A stretch of DNA of 64,000 nt from DASWTL01 sp966250385. Its GTDB lineage: Bacteria; Bacteroidota; Bacteroidia; Sphingobacteriales; Sphingobacteriaceae. Below are positions 24,936-33,859 of this stretch, piece after piece (position 1 is the first letter of the stretch; every line of letters starts with the position of its first letter). The position numbers were made by a program, and so were the translations under genes. Below the pieces are notes generated by a model. The model saw only the letters and a list, made by a program, of their open reading frames with translations, had not been told where the DNA came from and did no database searches. The stretch lies in contig CBINHC010000003.1 of the NCBI GenBank assembly GCA_966250385.1, positions 62,001 to 126,000 of the forward strand, given 5' to 3'.

Positions 24936-25985
24936 TCAGTTTGTCAGAAATTCGAACCCGTTATTGGCAGCAATAGAGACAAGTGGTTCTATCTGCTCCC
25001 GAAAGCGCTGCTTACTATGATCTTTATCCTGAACCGCTGAAGTCAACTCGGGAAAGATGTTTAGATAGTCCTCCAAGAGTTTGTTTTTGGGTTCCTTGTG
25101 AAGTACTACTTCTAACCCCTTCACCTGTATTTCAAAAAAACTGTCGAAGTATCGTTCCAGTGGCGGAAGCTTATCACTTTTTGCACTGTTGAAGGAACTG
25201 CATGCAGGAATCAAGTTCCAAATCAGATCGTGAGAAACAAATGCATGCGGGATGAAATGCTCCACAGCGAAAGCACCTGGCGTCAATTTTTTCTGTGTGT
25301 AAATGCAGTCAATCGGCCCAAGCTCATCAATAACCAGGTTCCAGAATCGTCGTTGCTTACCTAAGCCGTTCCGATATGGTGGTTTGACTAGCTTATTAGC
25401 TAGGTCTGGCACATTCGGGTTATGCTTCTGGAGGTACATCGTCAAATGCCAATAACAAAATGACTTTAACACCCCAGCGTTCTGAATGAAATAAGGGATC
25501 CATTCCGGATTTATCTCAATGTGATCCTCGAATAGTGAATATGGACAAGAGTTCTCAAACGACTCGGAACGTTTGTATACGTCTTTCTGAGACCCTTTGA
25601 TCCAAGGACTTAGAAATCGCCAGGGCACTTCCTGGTTAAAATATCTTAGCTCGCGTACTGTTCTCGGGTCGGTTGAAAAAGCAAGCTTTTTTATAATTGC
25701 TTCCGGCTTTTCCTCTATGGAAATTCCTTCGATGGATCTCAGGTTTGTAATCGCCCGTTGAAGCATATCCTGCTTTCCGAAGGAGACGTGAAAATAGTTA
25801 ACTGTATACCAGGCATTGGCAACCATTCGGGAAAAAAGGGTAACCTTTAGGGGTTTTGAATTACCATTCTCCAGCTCCTGCAATATGCTTAAGAACCAAT
25901 AAAACTTATAAGTGGCCGACGTATTATTAAAGGAACCTGCTAACGCATGTATCGGTAACGAAGGACTGGTGGGTAAAAACATCAC
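24936..25985 (-). CDS. HNH endonuclease-domain protein
   Basis: A 349-aa protein with an HNH-type nuclease motif in its last third. C-I-Y-T-Q-K-K-L precedes V-E-H-F-I-P-H-A-F-V-S-H-D, then W-N-L-I-P-A-C-S-S-F-N-S-A-K-S-D-K-L-P. These are the beta-beta-alpha His, the central Asn, and the N-S-x-K-S-x-K-L-P end of this HNH subgroup. The N-terminal 230 residues are helical and unassigned. The start is unclear: a GTG at 25985 followed by an ATG at 25982 are the first options, yet the frame stays open and looks coding (W-D-K-N-F-P-N-L-E-V) for 18 more codons without a start. It converges on the helicase gene with a 113-base gap and probably belongs to the same island. Confidence 0.82.
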   Translation of the reverse strand: MMFLPTSPSLPIHALAGSFNNTSATYKFYWFLSILQELENGNSKPLKVTLFSRMVANAWYTVNYFHVSFGKQDMLQRAITNLRSIEGISIEEKPEAIIKKLAFSTDPRTVRELRYFNQEVPWRFLSPWIKGSQKDVYKRSESFENSCPYSLFEDHIEINPEWIPYFIQNAGVLKSFCYWHLTMYLQKHNPNVPDLANKLVKPPYRNGLGKQRRFWNLVIDELGPIDCIYTQKKLTPGAFAVEHFIPHAFVSHDLIWNLIPACSSFNSAKSDKLPPLERYFDSFFEIQVKGLEVVLHKEPKNKLLEDYLNIFPELTSAVQDKDHSKQRFREQIEPLVSIAANNGFEFLTN

Positions 25986-26276
25986 TTCTAAATTAGGAAA
26001 ATTCTTGTCCCACTCTTCTGCAATACTGGCAAACGAGAATCAGAGTAATTCTCTTGTCCCTGGAAGGTTGTCATTGGGGGAATTGGAGGATACATTGTCT
26101 AGCCTCTAAAGAGTCGTGAATCGGGGAATGGATTTTGGATGGCAGTAGGTAAGAAGGCGGCCTATAGCTGCTACGTTGTAGACAGATTTTGGGACGCAGC
26201 ATTTGCCCCATTAAGAGACAATGTACAAGAATGATAAAGCTTATTTATGCGATAGCCCAGTAGATGTATAGAACAG
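25986..26276. other. Gap inside the island
   Basis: About 290 bases between the HNH gene and the XRE regulator gene. The first 50 bases may code for the true N terminus of the HNH protein. Beyond that I see no gene, hairpin or repeat. Confidence 0.4.
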
Positions 26277-26678
26277 TTAGCTACCGCTTTTGCTCTTCAA
26301 TAGTTCTACTTTCTCCCGCTCACTGGCCAGTAAACGTTCGTAAAGCTTCTTATTTTCTTCCATCGCCTCAATCAGCTTTTCGATGGGATTGAAGTTTAAG
26401 GTGCAGTTATTATTTACCGATCCTGAGTTATCGTGGAGGGTGCTTGAGATTATATTGATAACCGCCTCTTCACTAAAATGCTTAATGTTCTCAGCTGGTA
26501 CCCCAAGAACGGCTGCTATGCGCTCTAAAACCTGATCTTCAACCCTTTCGCTCTGCTCCATTTTTGAAACCGCCTGCTGGCTGATACCAAGCTCGAAGGC
26601 TAGAGCCTCTTGTTTCATTCCGCGCAGTTCACGGATCCGGCTAATTTTCCGGCCGATATGGCTTGAAGTTTCAGACAT
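26277..26678 (-). CDS. XRE-family helix-turn-helix transcriptional regulator
   Basis: A 133-aa regulator. An HTH_3 (Cro/C1) domain covers residues 8-65, with I-R-E-L-R-G-M-K-Q-E-A-L-A and recognition helix region G-I-S-Q-Q-A-V-S-K-M-E-Q. The C-terminal half ends in an oligomerising helix K-L-Y-E-R-L-L-A-S-E-R-E-K-V-E-L-L. The same layout is common in Bacteroidota for regulators beside mobile or defence genes. Two 6-6-6 inverted repeats lie upstream (26710-26727 and 26740-26757) and a TAnnTTTG box at 26699-26706, so it may repress itself. It is AT-rich like the rest of the island. Confidence 0.9.
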   Translation of the reverse strand: MSETSSHIGRKISRIRELRGMKQEALAFELGISQQAVSKMEQSERVEDQVLERIAAVLGVPAENIKHFSEEAVINIISSTLHDNSGSVNNNCTLNFNPIEKLIEAMEENKKLYERLLASEREKVELLKSKSGS

Positions 26679-26698
26679 AGCAGTTATGATTTATTGTT

Positions 26699-26706
26699 CA
26701 AATATA
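26699..26706 (-). promoter_or_regulatory. -7 promoter box of the XRE gene
   Basis: TATATTTG on the minus strand, a perfect TAnnTTTG box about 20 bases upstream of the ATG. The -33 TTG is not at the usual distance. Confidence 0.5.
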
Positions 26707-26709
26707 TGT

Positions 26710-26757
26710 CTAAAAATACAATTTTAGTTGCTGCTATTTTTGGCAAAATGGTGCCAA
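26710..26757. promoter_or_regulatory. Two 6-6-6 inverted repeats, candidate XRE operators
   Basis: CTAAAA/TTTTAG (26710-26715 and 26722-26727) and TTGGCA/TGCCAA (26740-26745 and 26752-26757). Both have six-base arms and a six-base spacer, centred 30 bases apart, just upstream of the XRE promoter box. The size suits a dimeric HTH repressor. The two arm sequences differ, so only one may be a real site. Confidence 0.4.
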
Positions 26758-26848
26758 CTTCTTGGTAAACAGTAGCGATTTTTTGCTGCTAATTTGCAAA
26801 AATTTGACAGTGAGCAGATCATGGTGACGCCCGCTAACATCGGGTGCG

Positions 26849-28006
26849 TTATTCGACCAATTCCGGCTCAGGAGGCCTCACTTTCCTGGATGCACCAGAT
26901 TTCGGCGATAGCCCAGCCATCCCGAATATGAAACGCAGGACCCTGGAACGCCGAACTATAGCGTACAGGAGCATGATGATCATGAAAGAGCTTGTTGCAG
27001 TTACCACGTACTTTATTCCCATTGTCCAGCTGGTATTTACTACATAGAATCCGAGCGGCACAATGACTGCCTGGTGAAGAATATAAAACGGTAGAACTGC
27101 TTCATTAAGGTTCTTGAGTGTTGAACCACTGCAGTTAAGATGCCGGTGCGCAGAACCCAGAATCGTGAATATACAGGTCATGCAGTGTGCGGTCCGGACC
27201 AGCATCTTTGCTGCGTACCAGGGCTCTCCATAGGAAAGGTCACTTATGTCGCTCGGGGTCATAACCACAATGGAAAGTGCTATGGCGGTCATCAGGAAGA
27301 AATACCGGAACTTTTCCAACATCACCGGAAATCCAACCCCCGAGAACGACACAAATCCCATCATAAATATCACAAAGTGCTCGACCATGCTCCAGCCGCC
27401 CCATATACGGCTTCCAGCAATTCCATCGGGATCGAGAAAGGTTCCGGGAAGCGCGAGTAGCAGCATGGAAATGAGAAGGACGATAGGAGTGGCTTTAGTT
27501 CCCCCGGGTAGCCTTTTCCTGAACAGCTGAAATAGCGGCAGGCCGACGAATGAGAATACGAGCAACAGCAGAAGATACCAGAGGTGAAGTCCCATCCAGG
27601 CGAAGTTCCCGCCGAAGGCATACCATCCTTCGAAATAATGCGGCATAAACTCCAGTAAGGATCCGGAGAATTGGTTATGGCTTAGCCGTTCCAGGTAGAC
27701 CTGCGGAGGGCAGAGGACGAGGACACCGAATACAAGCGGAACTGCGATCCGTTTCAGCCGTGACTTAGAAAAGCTTCCTGCTGTTTTGCCCTGCAGTGCA
27801 AACCAGGTACTCCCGCCGGAAATAAAGAAAAACAGCGGCATGATCCACCGGGACATAAAGAAGATCGCCTGCGTGGCCAGTTCGGAGGTCGAGTTATTCT
27901 TTACATGCCAGTCCTCATGATCGAAGAACCTGCCGCAGTGAAACAGGAATACGAGCCCGATCGAAATGACCCTGACCCAGTCGAGATAATATGATCGCTT
28001 CTGCAT
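26849..28006 (-). CDS. Acyltransferase family 3 membrane protein (MdoC-like)
   Basis: A 385-aa integral membrane protein with about ten hydrophobic helices. It begins R-S-Y-Y-L-D-W-V-R-V-I-S-I-G-L-V-F-L-F-H, the usual start of acyltransferase-3 proteins, where the D-x-x-R and later His are catalytic. I-S-G-G-S-T-W-F also fits. Such enzymes O-acylate glucans, lipopolysaccharide or other surface carbohydrates at the cytoplasmic membrane; the MdoC/OpgC subgroup succinylates periplasmic glucans. No linked glycan gene is adjacent, so the substrate is open. Confidence 0.88.
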   Translation of the reverse strand: MQKRSYYLDWVRVISIGLVFLFHCGRFFDHEDWHVKNNSTSELATQAIFFMSRWIMPLFFFISGGSTWFALQGKTAGSFSKSRLKRIAVPLVFGVLVLCPPQVYLERLSHNQFSGSLLEFMPHYFEGWYAFGGNFAWMGLHLWYLLLLLVFSFVGLPLFQLFRKRLPGGTKATPIVLLISMLLLALPGTFLDPDGIAGSRIWGGWSMVEHFVIFMMGFVSFSGVGFPVMLEKFRYFFLMTAIALSIVVMTPSDISDLSYGEPWYAAKMLVRTAHCMTCIFTILGSAHRHLNCSGSTLKNLNEAVLPFYILHQAVIVPLGFYVVNTSWTMGIKYVVTATSSFMIIMLLYAIVRRSRVLRFIFGMAGLSPKSGASRKVRPPEPELVE

Positions 28007-28154
28007 GGTTTCGTTGTGCGTTATTTACCTGATGCTTGTCTGACGAACCAAAGAAAGTCAGCCCGCCGACTACCTGGTAAGAAAGTGCGACGAATGCCGT
28101 AGATCCGTTCCTGGGTGGCTGAACAAGGCCGACGATGCTGATGCAGGCCGGGTC

Positions 28155-28910
28155 TTACTTTCCGAGCCACTCCTTGAACGCAGTGACCCGGTCCAGGCTC
28201 ACATACACCTCTTCCTTTAGTCCCGGTTTTAATTCCAGTTTCAGTTTCCCCTTCGGGTATACATGGATGTTGGCGATAGCCGGAAGGCTGACGATCAGGT
28301 GCCGGTTGATCCGGAAGAACTTCCTGGGATCGAGCATCAGGCTCAGCTTGTCCAGGCTGTAATCGACCGGGAGGAACTCCGTATCCTGGGTGACCAGGAA
28401 GGTGATCTTATCCCGGCAAAAGAAATATTTTACGTCGGGAGTTTCCACCGTTCGAAGCCGCGTGCCGTTGGAGATCAGGAAGCGATCCTTATAATGTTCC
28501 TCCGGTTGCTGGACCGTTTTCAGCAGGGCACCATAGCCGGTCTCCTGGTAATGGCTGCGGACATTCTTGAATTTCTCCATAGCAGAGACAAACTCATCAT
28601 AATCCACCGGCTTCATCAGGTAGTCGATGCTGTTGACCTTAAAGGCCTTCACCATGTATTCGTCAAAGGCCGTGGTAAAGATCACCGGGGTGGTGATGTT
28701 CACCTGCTCAAAGATCTGGAAACAGTCCCCGTCCTCCAGGTGGATGTCCATCAGGATCAGGTCCGGCTCCTCATTTTCCTTCAGCCAGGTGATCGCTTCG
28801 GAGACCGACGGGAGGCAGGCGGTTATTCCGATGGTTTTATCATACGCCGCGACAAGAGACTTCAGTCTCTCTGCAGTCAGCGATTCGTCTTCGATGATCA
28901 GTAATTTCAT
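28155..28910 (-). CDS. LytTR-family response regulator
   Basis: A 251-aa two-domain regulator. The receiver domain (residues 1-120) has the phospho-acceptor Asp in L-I-L-M-D-I-H-L, the Thr in T-T-A-F-D-E-Y, and the Lys in Y-L-M-K-P-V-D. The LytTR DNA-binding domain occupies the C terminus, with F-F-R-I-N-R-H-L-I-V-S-L. It lies 14 bases downstream of an intact LytS-type kinase, its likely partner. Regulated genes cannot be told. Confidence 0.93.
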   Translation of the reverse strand: MKLLIIEDESLTAERLKSLVAAYDKTIGITACLPSVSEAITWLKENEEPDLILMDIHLEDGDCFQIFEQVNITTPVIFTTAFDEYMVKAFKVNSIDYLMKPVDYDEFVSAMEKFKNVRSHYQETGYGALLKTVQQPEEHYKDRFLISNGTRLRTVETPDVKYFFCRDKITFLVTQDTEFLPVDYSLDKLSLMLDPRKFFRINRHLIVSLPAIANIHVYPKGKLKLELKPGLKEEVYVSLDRVTAFKEWLGK

Positions 28911-28924
28911 AACAGTGATAGGTT

Positions 28925-29971
28925 TCAGGAAGGGATAGCTTCGGGGTTTGCTCTGGATACTGCCGGCAGGACCGGGATCATCACGGAGAACCGGTCGCCA
29001 GTCTCCGTGATCTTTACTTCGACATTGGTGATCATGCCGTAGCGTTTCCGGATATTTTCCAGTCCAAGGCCGGTCGACTCTTCTTTTGAATCCCTCCGGT
29101 TGACATTGTTCTCCACGATCAGGGTAGCTGCCTGTCGGCGGACGGTAACTTTCAGCGGACTGGCGGCAGACATCTTGTTATGCTTGACGGCATTTTCAAG
29201 CAGGAGCTGCAGGATCAGGGGAGGAACCATGGCGTCTTCCATATCCGGGATGTCAATCTCCAGCTTCAGTTTGTTCTCAAAACGGATCTGCAGGAGGAAG
29301 AAGTATGATCTCAGGAACCGGAGTTCTTCTTCCAGGGATACCAGCCCCGCCTCCTTCTGACTGAGGATATAGGTGTACGCCTGGGACAACCGGACAACGA
29401 ACTGCTCCGCCAGTCCCGCATCGCGGTGCACGAGTGAGGACAATACGCTCAGGCTGTTGAACAGGAAGTGGGGGTTCACCTGGTTCTTCAGCGCCTGCAG
29501 CCGGAATTGGTTAAAGTCCTTCTGGAGCAACTCTGTCTGGTGCGCTTTTTCGGCTGCCTTTTGTTTCAGGAACATACCCTTCTGAAAGACATAAATGAAG
29601 ACGGTGCCCAGGGCGTTCATCCCGATGAATAGCTTGTAGGTCCTCGGAGACGGCGAATCCTCAATACTATAGTAGATATTATGCAGGAAGAGGTAGGTCG
29701 ATAAGATCACCTGCAGGATCTCGATCGCGGTTCTGAGTGCAGGATGCCTGTCGTTGATCCTGTCACACGCAACGATCACACCGGCGATCACGAGCGAGAG
29801 TACCGAGAATATGATGATTATGGTAAAACCTTCTTTCAGCAGTTCCGAGAACGTGGCCCGCGTCATCAGGTAATACATCGCCGGCAGCAGGATGCCCATT
29901 ACCACAACGGTGATCAGGGTGATCCCGACGATATCCAGGTATGCGCTGCGAAAGGATCTATTTCTTTTCAT
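28925..29971 (-). CDS. LytS-type sensor histidine kinase, intact
   Basis: A 348-aa kinase with four N-terminal transmembrane helices (residues 10-140) and a His_kinase domain with N-P-H-F-L-F-N-S-L-S-V-L. A complete ATP-binding region follows: L-L-L-E-N-A-V-K-H-N-K (N box) and S-T-G-L-G-L-E-N-I-R-K-R-Y-G (G box). It should autophosphorylate the motif His and pass phosphate to the LytTR regulator encoded next. The sensed signal is unknown; no periplasmic domain is seen. Its start overlaps the upstream, degenerate kinase gene by 14 bases. Confidence 0.93.
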   Translation of the reverse strand: MKRNRSFRSAYLDIVGITLITVVVMGILLPAMYYLMTRATFSELLKEGFTIIIIFSVLSLVIAGVIVACDRINDRHPALRTAIEILQVILSTYLFLHNIYYSIEDSPSPRTYKLFIGMNALGTVFIYVFQKGMFLKQKAAEKAHQTELLQKDFNQFRLQALKNQVNPHFLFNSLSVLSSLVHRDAGLAEQFVVRLSQAYTYILSQKEAGLVSLEEELRFLRSYFFLLQIRFENKLKLEIDIPDMEDAMVPPLILQLLLENAVKHNKMSAASPLKVTVRRQAATLIVENNVNRRDSKEESTGLGLENIRKRYGMITNVEVKITETGDRFSVMIPVLPAVSRANPEAIPS

Positions 29972-31031
29972 TGACTAACGGAATGCGGATCGTTCTGGTA
30001 GCTCCGGAGACTTCGGCAGTGATCGCTCTGCCCAGGAGTTGTTCATACCGTTGGCTTAGCAGCCGGAGCTGACGGTCAGGTGGCTGGATCCCCGCTTTCG
30101 GTACGTTGGAATGCTGAATGACGAGGTTCTGTTGGTAAACTGTTACGTTGATCTCAAGCGGACTTGCTGCGGACATCTTATTTCCGGAGATGACTTCTTC
30201 CAGCAGCAGGATCAGCGTATTGGGTATTGCGGCAACCGTTTCCGTTACGGTCTCCGGATACGAGATTTTGACTTTATCACCGAACCTCTCAAAAAGAATG
30301 GACTGAAAGTTCTTCAGGAATCCCAGTTCGGCGTTCAGGCCTGTCAATTCCTGGTCGCGCTGATCCAGGAAGTACCGGTACGCCCGGGATAGTTTCCCGA
30401 TGAACTGATCGGCCTTTTTTGGGTCGGAATGGATCAGGCTGGTCAGCACGCTGAGACTGTTGAACAGGAAATGCGGGTTGAGTTGGTTCTTCAGGGCTTC
30501 AAAGCTGGTATGTGAAAGGTGGTTCTGCCATTTGACATGCTCCATTTCCTTTTCCTTCAGGAATGAGAAGAAGCGGTATCCCCGCATGCAGGCGTAAGTG
30601 ATGAGCAGCACGTCGGCGAAGATCATTTTCGAGCGGTTCACATCCTCGATAAAGGATTCGCTGAGTACCCTGTCGTGGAGGTATGTATTCAGGTAGATCG
30701 TCACGAGCAGGTTCGTGATGGCGAACCCGGCCAGGAAGATCACCACCAGCTCCAGCAGGTACCGGATCACGGCATTGGGACGGTCCCGGAATAGCCGGTC
30801 AAACACGTTGATCACCAGGTCAGATAAGTAAAGGAATGCAATACATTGCACAGCGCACAGCGCGACGTCCGGCAACGGGATCCGGCTGAGGTTCTCCAGG
30901 GTCAGATCTACCTTGATGGATGCAACCGTCGGGATCACAAGGAAATTCATCCCGATTCCGGCCAGGATAAATAACCGGTGTTTGTTAACACCGTAAGGGT
31001 AAACAGGCTTTGCTGCCAGGATGCCTTCCAT
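29958..31031 (-). CDS. LytS-type sensor kinase homologue with degenerate ATP-binding site
   Basis: A 357-aa paralogue of the next kinase, with four transmembrane helices and an intact phospho-acceptor block N-P-H-F-L-F-N-S-L-S-V-L. The ATP-binding part is altered: the N box reads L-L-L-E-E-V-I-S-G-N-K where the neighbour has L-L-L-E-N-A-V-K-H-N-K, so the Mg-binding Asn is Glu. The G box T-G-L-G-L-E-N is absent (P-D-R-Q-L-R-L-L-S-Q-R-Y instead). The following shared M-S-A-A-S-P-L confirms the alignment. It probably cannot bind ATP alone. It may act as a regulatory partner in a heterodimer with the intact kinase, its His being phosphorylated in trans. Confidence 0.88.
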   Translation of the reverse strand: MEGILAAKPVYPYGVNKHRLFILAGIGMNFLVIPTVASIKVDLTLENLSRIPLPDVALCAVQCIAFLYLSDLVINVFDRLFRDRPNAVIRYLLELVVIFLAGFAITNLLVTIYLNTYLHDRVLSESFIEDVNRSKMIFADVLLITYACMRGYRFFSFLKEKEMEHVKWQNHLSHTSFEALKNQLNPHFLFNSLSVLTSLIHSDPKKADQFIGKLSRAYRYFLDQRDQELTGLNAELGFLKNFQSILFERFGDKVKISYPETVTETVAAIPNTLILLLEEVISGNKMSAASPLEINVTVYQQNLVIQHSNVPKAGIQPPDRQLRLLSQRYEQLLGRAITAEVSGATRTIRIPLVNEKK

Positions 31032-31181
31032 CGTTGCGGTTTGTACTTAAGTTGCGCGATTATACCAAAAGATGCGGGAAGTGCTCCGAAGAATTGCGGG
31101 ATATTTTGATGAATGACGGATATCGGGCGACCAGTGCCGGATGGGATTGGTATCGCCGGACTGGGATAGCCGGTATCACAT

Positions 31182-31213
31182 CAGAAAGCCCTTCCTTCCG
31201 GAAGAGCTTTCTG
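31182..31213 (-). terminator. Hairpin downstream of the outer-membrane receptor gene
   Basis: Stem CAGAAAGC/GCTTTCTG, one mismatch, then CTTCC/GGAAG around a TTCC loop. It begins 18 bases past the receptor stop codon. There is no strong T run on the minus strand. Confidence 0.5.
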
Positions 31214-31230
31214 CAAGGCTTGTGATTGGA

Positions 31231-33636
31231 TCAGTTACCGGTGCGCTGGGTTTCTTCCTCAACGCCTGACTTCCGGGTTCCGGATTTGCTTTGGGAAGAT
31301 CCGAACCGGTAGCTGAAGGTCAGCCGGGCCTGCCTGGTGTTGTACCGTTCGTTGATCCTTAGGTCCATATTCCGGAATGTTGTTACGAGCGCGGTCTGCT
31401 GGCTGTTCAGGAGGTCGGAAACGTTCAGCTTCAGGTTTCCGCGTTTGTTGAAGAGTGATTTCTGAAGACCGGCGTCCAGCTGGTATTGCTCCTTTAGCCG
31501 GAAGATGCCATACGTAAGTGCGGACTGGTACCGCCCGCTGATCTCCAGGCGTAATCCATGAGGCAGGGTGAAGTTGTGCGTGCTGTTGGCCTGGATAGCG
31601 GCTTTGCCGGCATCCAGGTCTGTGTCCTGGTACCTCACGTAGAAGCCGTTCACACTGCTGGTGGCGGACCACCATTGTTTCACCGGCACCGTGTTGCTGA
31701 CTGAGAGGTAATAGTTTGTCTGATTGTTCAGATTGCGGCGCGTTGCTTTTGTTGTTCGGGTCAGGTCATCCTGCTCGGTAAGGGTTACGATCACATCCTT
31801 CGTACGGCTGTAACCTGCGGCAGCGGCCAGGATCGAGCTGTGGCTGTAGTTCAGTTCCAGGTTGGTGCTGTATTGCGGCCTCAGGTAAGGGTTGCCCTGG
31901 TTGTAGGTGTATTCGTCCAGCAGGAAGAGGAACGGGTTCAGGTCCTGGTAGCCCGGCCGGTCGATCCGCTGATTGAAGTTCAGGCCGGCTGTTTGTGTTG
32001 CGGTCAGGTGGCGTGATACCGAGAGGGAAGGGAACAGGCGGGTGTAGGTCGTGTCAACAACCTGGCTGTTGGTGACTGAGTTACCTTTTGACCGGGTGTT
32101 TTCAGCACGCAAGCCGGCCTGGAACGTCCACTTATCGAGGGATCCGGAGGCATTCAGGTAACCCGCGCCGATGGTTTCATCGTAGGTGAAATAGTTCGTT
32201 TTGCCCGGGTCAGTTACCCATGTATCCTGCTGGAGGAGTTCAAACCGGTAGTTGTTATCGGTGGTGACCGCGCTTACTTTCACACCCGCCTCAAGTTTGA
32301 GGTTTTCCTTCACGTTGTAGGTGTAGTCCGCTTTTGCCGCTGTGATATCAATCGCTGTGGGGGCGAAGGTGCGGTTCAGCTTCTGCGGTTTGAGCTCCGA
32401 ACCGGCCGGGGTAAAGTACCGGTTAGTCAGGAACCCGTCATCCGTTTTGCGGAAGCGGGAATAGTCGAGGTCAACACTGAGCTCATGCTTTTCCGCGAGG
32501 GAGCCACGGTAGTTCAGGTTATAGGCGCTGTTCCGGTTGTCCTTTTGATTTCCGGAGATTACTGCAAGCGATGAATCGAGCCGGTAATCAGCGGCCATCA
32601 TAGCGGTATTATTGAATCCGCTCGACCTGCCGGTATTGTCGAATCCATGCATCATGAAACCCAGCGTATGTTTATCGGAAACCGAATAATCGAGCCCGGT
32701 CTTCCAGGTGTTGTTGTCGCTGGTGCCATTGGTCTCGCCGAGCTGACTGAAAAGGGTAGTCTGGCCCGCATACAGGACGGACCGGTCTACCCCGATTCCC
32801 AGGAAACGATCGGTCCGGCCGTAGTTATAGTTTCCGAACAGGTTGAAACTGCCTTTCTGGTAATTCAGGTTAATCCCGCCGTTATACAGCGCGTTTTTTG
32901 CATAGCCTGTCCCGGCATTGACGTTCCCGTTGAAGCCCGCCGTCTTCGATTTCCTGGTTTTGATGTTAATGATTCCGGAGTTTCCGGCGGCATCGTACCG
33001 GGCAGAAGGGTTGTTGATGATCTCGAGTTTGGAGATCGTCTCCGCATTCATGCTGCGCAGCATGGCGCCCAGATCCGAGGCAGATAGAGAGGTCGGTTTT
33101 CCGTCCACCATGACGACCACGCCGCTGCGGCCTTTCAGGCTGATATTGTCGTCCTTGTCGATGATGACGCCAGGCGCCTTCTGAAGGATCTCCAGCACGG
33201 AGGCACCGGCAGAGACGACGCTGTTCTCTACGTTGAGCACCGTTTTGTCAGCGGTTGTTTCCACGAACGGAACGGTACCGACCACCGCCACCTCTTTCAA
33301 CATCCGGTTATCGGATTCAAGGACCAGTCCTGTCGCGTTCACCTGGGGAAAGCCGGGGCCAGCTCTCAGAATTGCTGAGTGGAACGGTTTGAACCCGATC
33401 GACGCAATATTTAACCGGTATTCATTATCAGATTCCACGTAAAACTCAAATTTTCCGTCCATGTCCGTGGTGATCCCTTTTACGAATGAAGAGTCTTTAG
33501 CGATCAGCAGGCGAACCGTCGCGAATTCTGCAGGGCCCTGTGCGGTGCGTACCTGTCCGAAGATCTTTCCGGTCCGGGTCTGAGCCTCTGTCAGCACCGG
33601 AATTAAGAGAAATAATAAGTAAACTAATTTTTTCAT
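31231..33636 (-). CDS. TonB-dependent outer-membrane beta-barrel receptor (OMP_b-brl_3 type)
   Basis: An 801-aa outer-membrane protein. A signal peptide starts at the ATG at 33636 (M-K-K-L-V-Y-L-L-F-L-L). A CarboxypepD_reg-like domain follows (I-F-G-Q-V-R-T-A-Q-G-P). The plug domain has A-P-G-V-I-I-D-K-D-D-N-I-S-L-K-G-R, V-V-M-V-D-G-K-P and Y-D-A-A-G-N-S-G-I-I-N-I-K-T, typical of the outer membrane beta-barrel family. The rest is a barrel of alternating strands. No SusD partner is adjacent, so it is not a classic SusCD glycan importer. The seven upstream residues of the longer frame are ignored because they precede the signal peptide. Confidence 0.92.
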   Translation of the reverse strand: MKKLVYLLFLLIPVLTEAQTRTGKIFGQVRTAQGPAEFATVRLLIAKDSSFVKGITTDMDGKFEFYVESDNEYRLNIASIGFKPFHSAILRAGPGFPQVNATGLVLESDNRMLKEVAVVGTVPFVETTADKTVLNVENSVVSAGASVLEILQKAPGVIIDKDDNISLKGRSGVVVMVDGKPTSLSASDLGAMLRSMNAETISKLEIINNPSARYDAAGNSGIINIKTRKSKTAGFNGNVNAGTGYAKNALYNGGINLNYQKGSFNLFGNYNYGRTDRFLGIGVDRSVLYAGQTTLFSQLGETNGTSDNNTWKTGLDYSVSDKHTLGFMMHGFDNTGRSSGFNNTAMMAADYRLDSSLAVISGNQKDNRNSAYNLNYRGSLAEKHELSVDLDYSRFRKTDDGFLTNRYFTPAGSELKPQKLNRTFAPTAIDITAAKADYTYNVKENLKLEAGVKVSAVTTDNNYRFELLQQDTWVTDPGKTNYFTYDETIGAGYLNASGSLDKWTFQAGLRAENTRSKGNSVTNSQVVDTTYTRLFPSLSVSRHLTATQTAGLNFNQRIDRPGYQDLNPFLFLLDEYTYNQGNPYLRPQYSTNLELNYSHSSILAAAAGYSRTKDVIVTLTEQDDLTRTTKATRRNLNNQTNYYLSVSNTVPVKQWWSATSSVNGFYVRYQDTDLDAGKAAIQANSTHNFTLPHGLRLEISGRYQSALTYGIFRLKEQYQLDAGLQKSLFNKRGNLKLNVSDLLNSQQTALVTTFRNMDLRINERYNTRQARLTFSYRFGSSQSKSGTRKSGVEEETQRTGN

Positions 33637-33859
33637 GTCCGTTTTGATTGTGCTCAAATGGACAGAGATTTAAGGGGTTCCAGAAAAAGTAGTGGACGAG
33701 TGACGGATATCCGGTTCCGAATTGCCGTTTTTACTTCGTGTGTCTGCCTGCGCCGGGGAACGTTTTGGTCCAGCTTAGATTACTCGCCCGGAATTACTAA
33801 GGCGGAAACACGGCTGCCCAGGGATTCCGGTTTTTTGCCCGCAGGTGTCGTTAAGCTGA

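Noticed and set aside
26914..26926. GCCATCCCGA in the acyltransferase gene, identical to ten bases of the tRNA-Pro 3-prime end, as a possible right attachment site
   Set aside because: Ten bases inside a coding region whose reading is normal is too short; flanking bases differ and no integrase gene is present.
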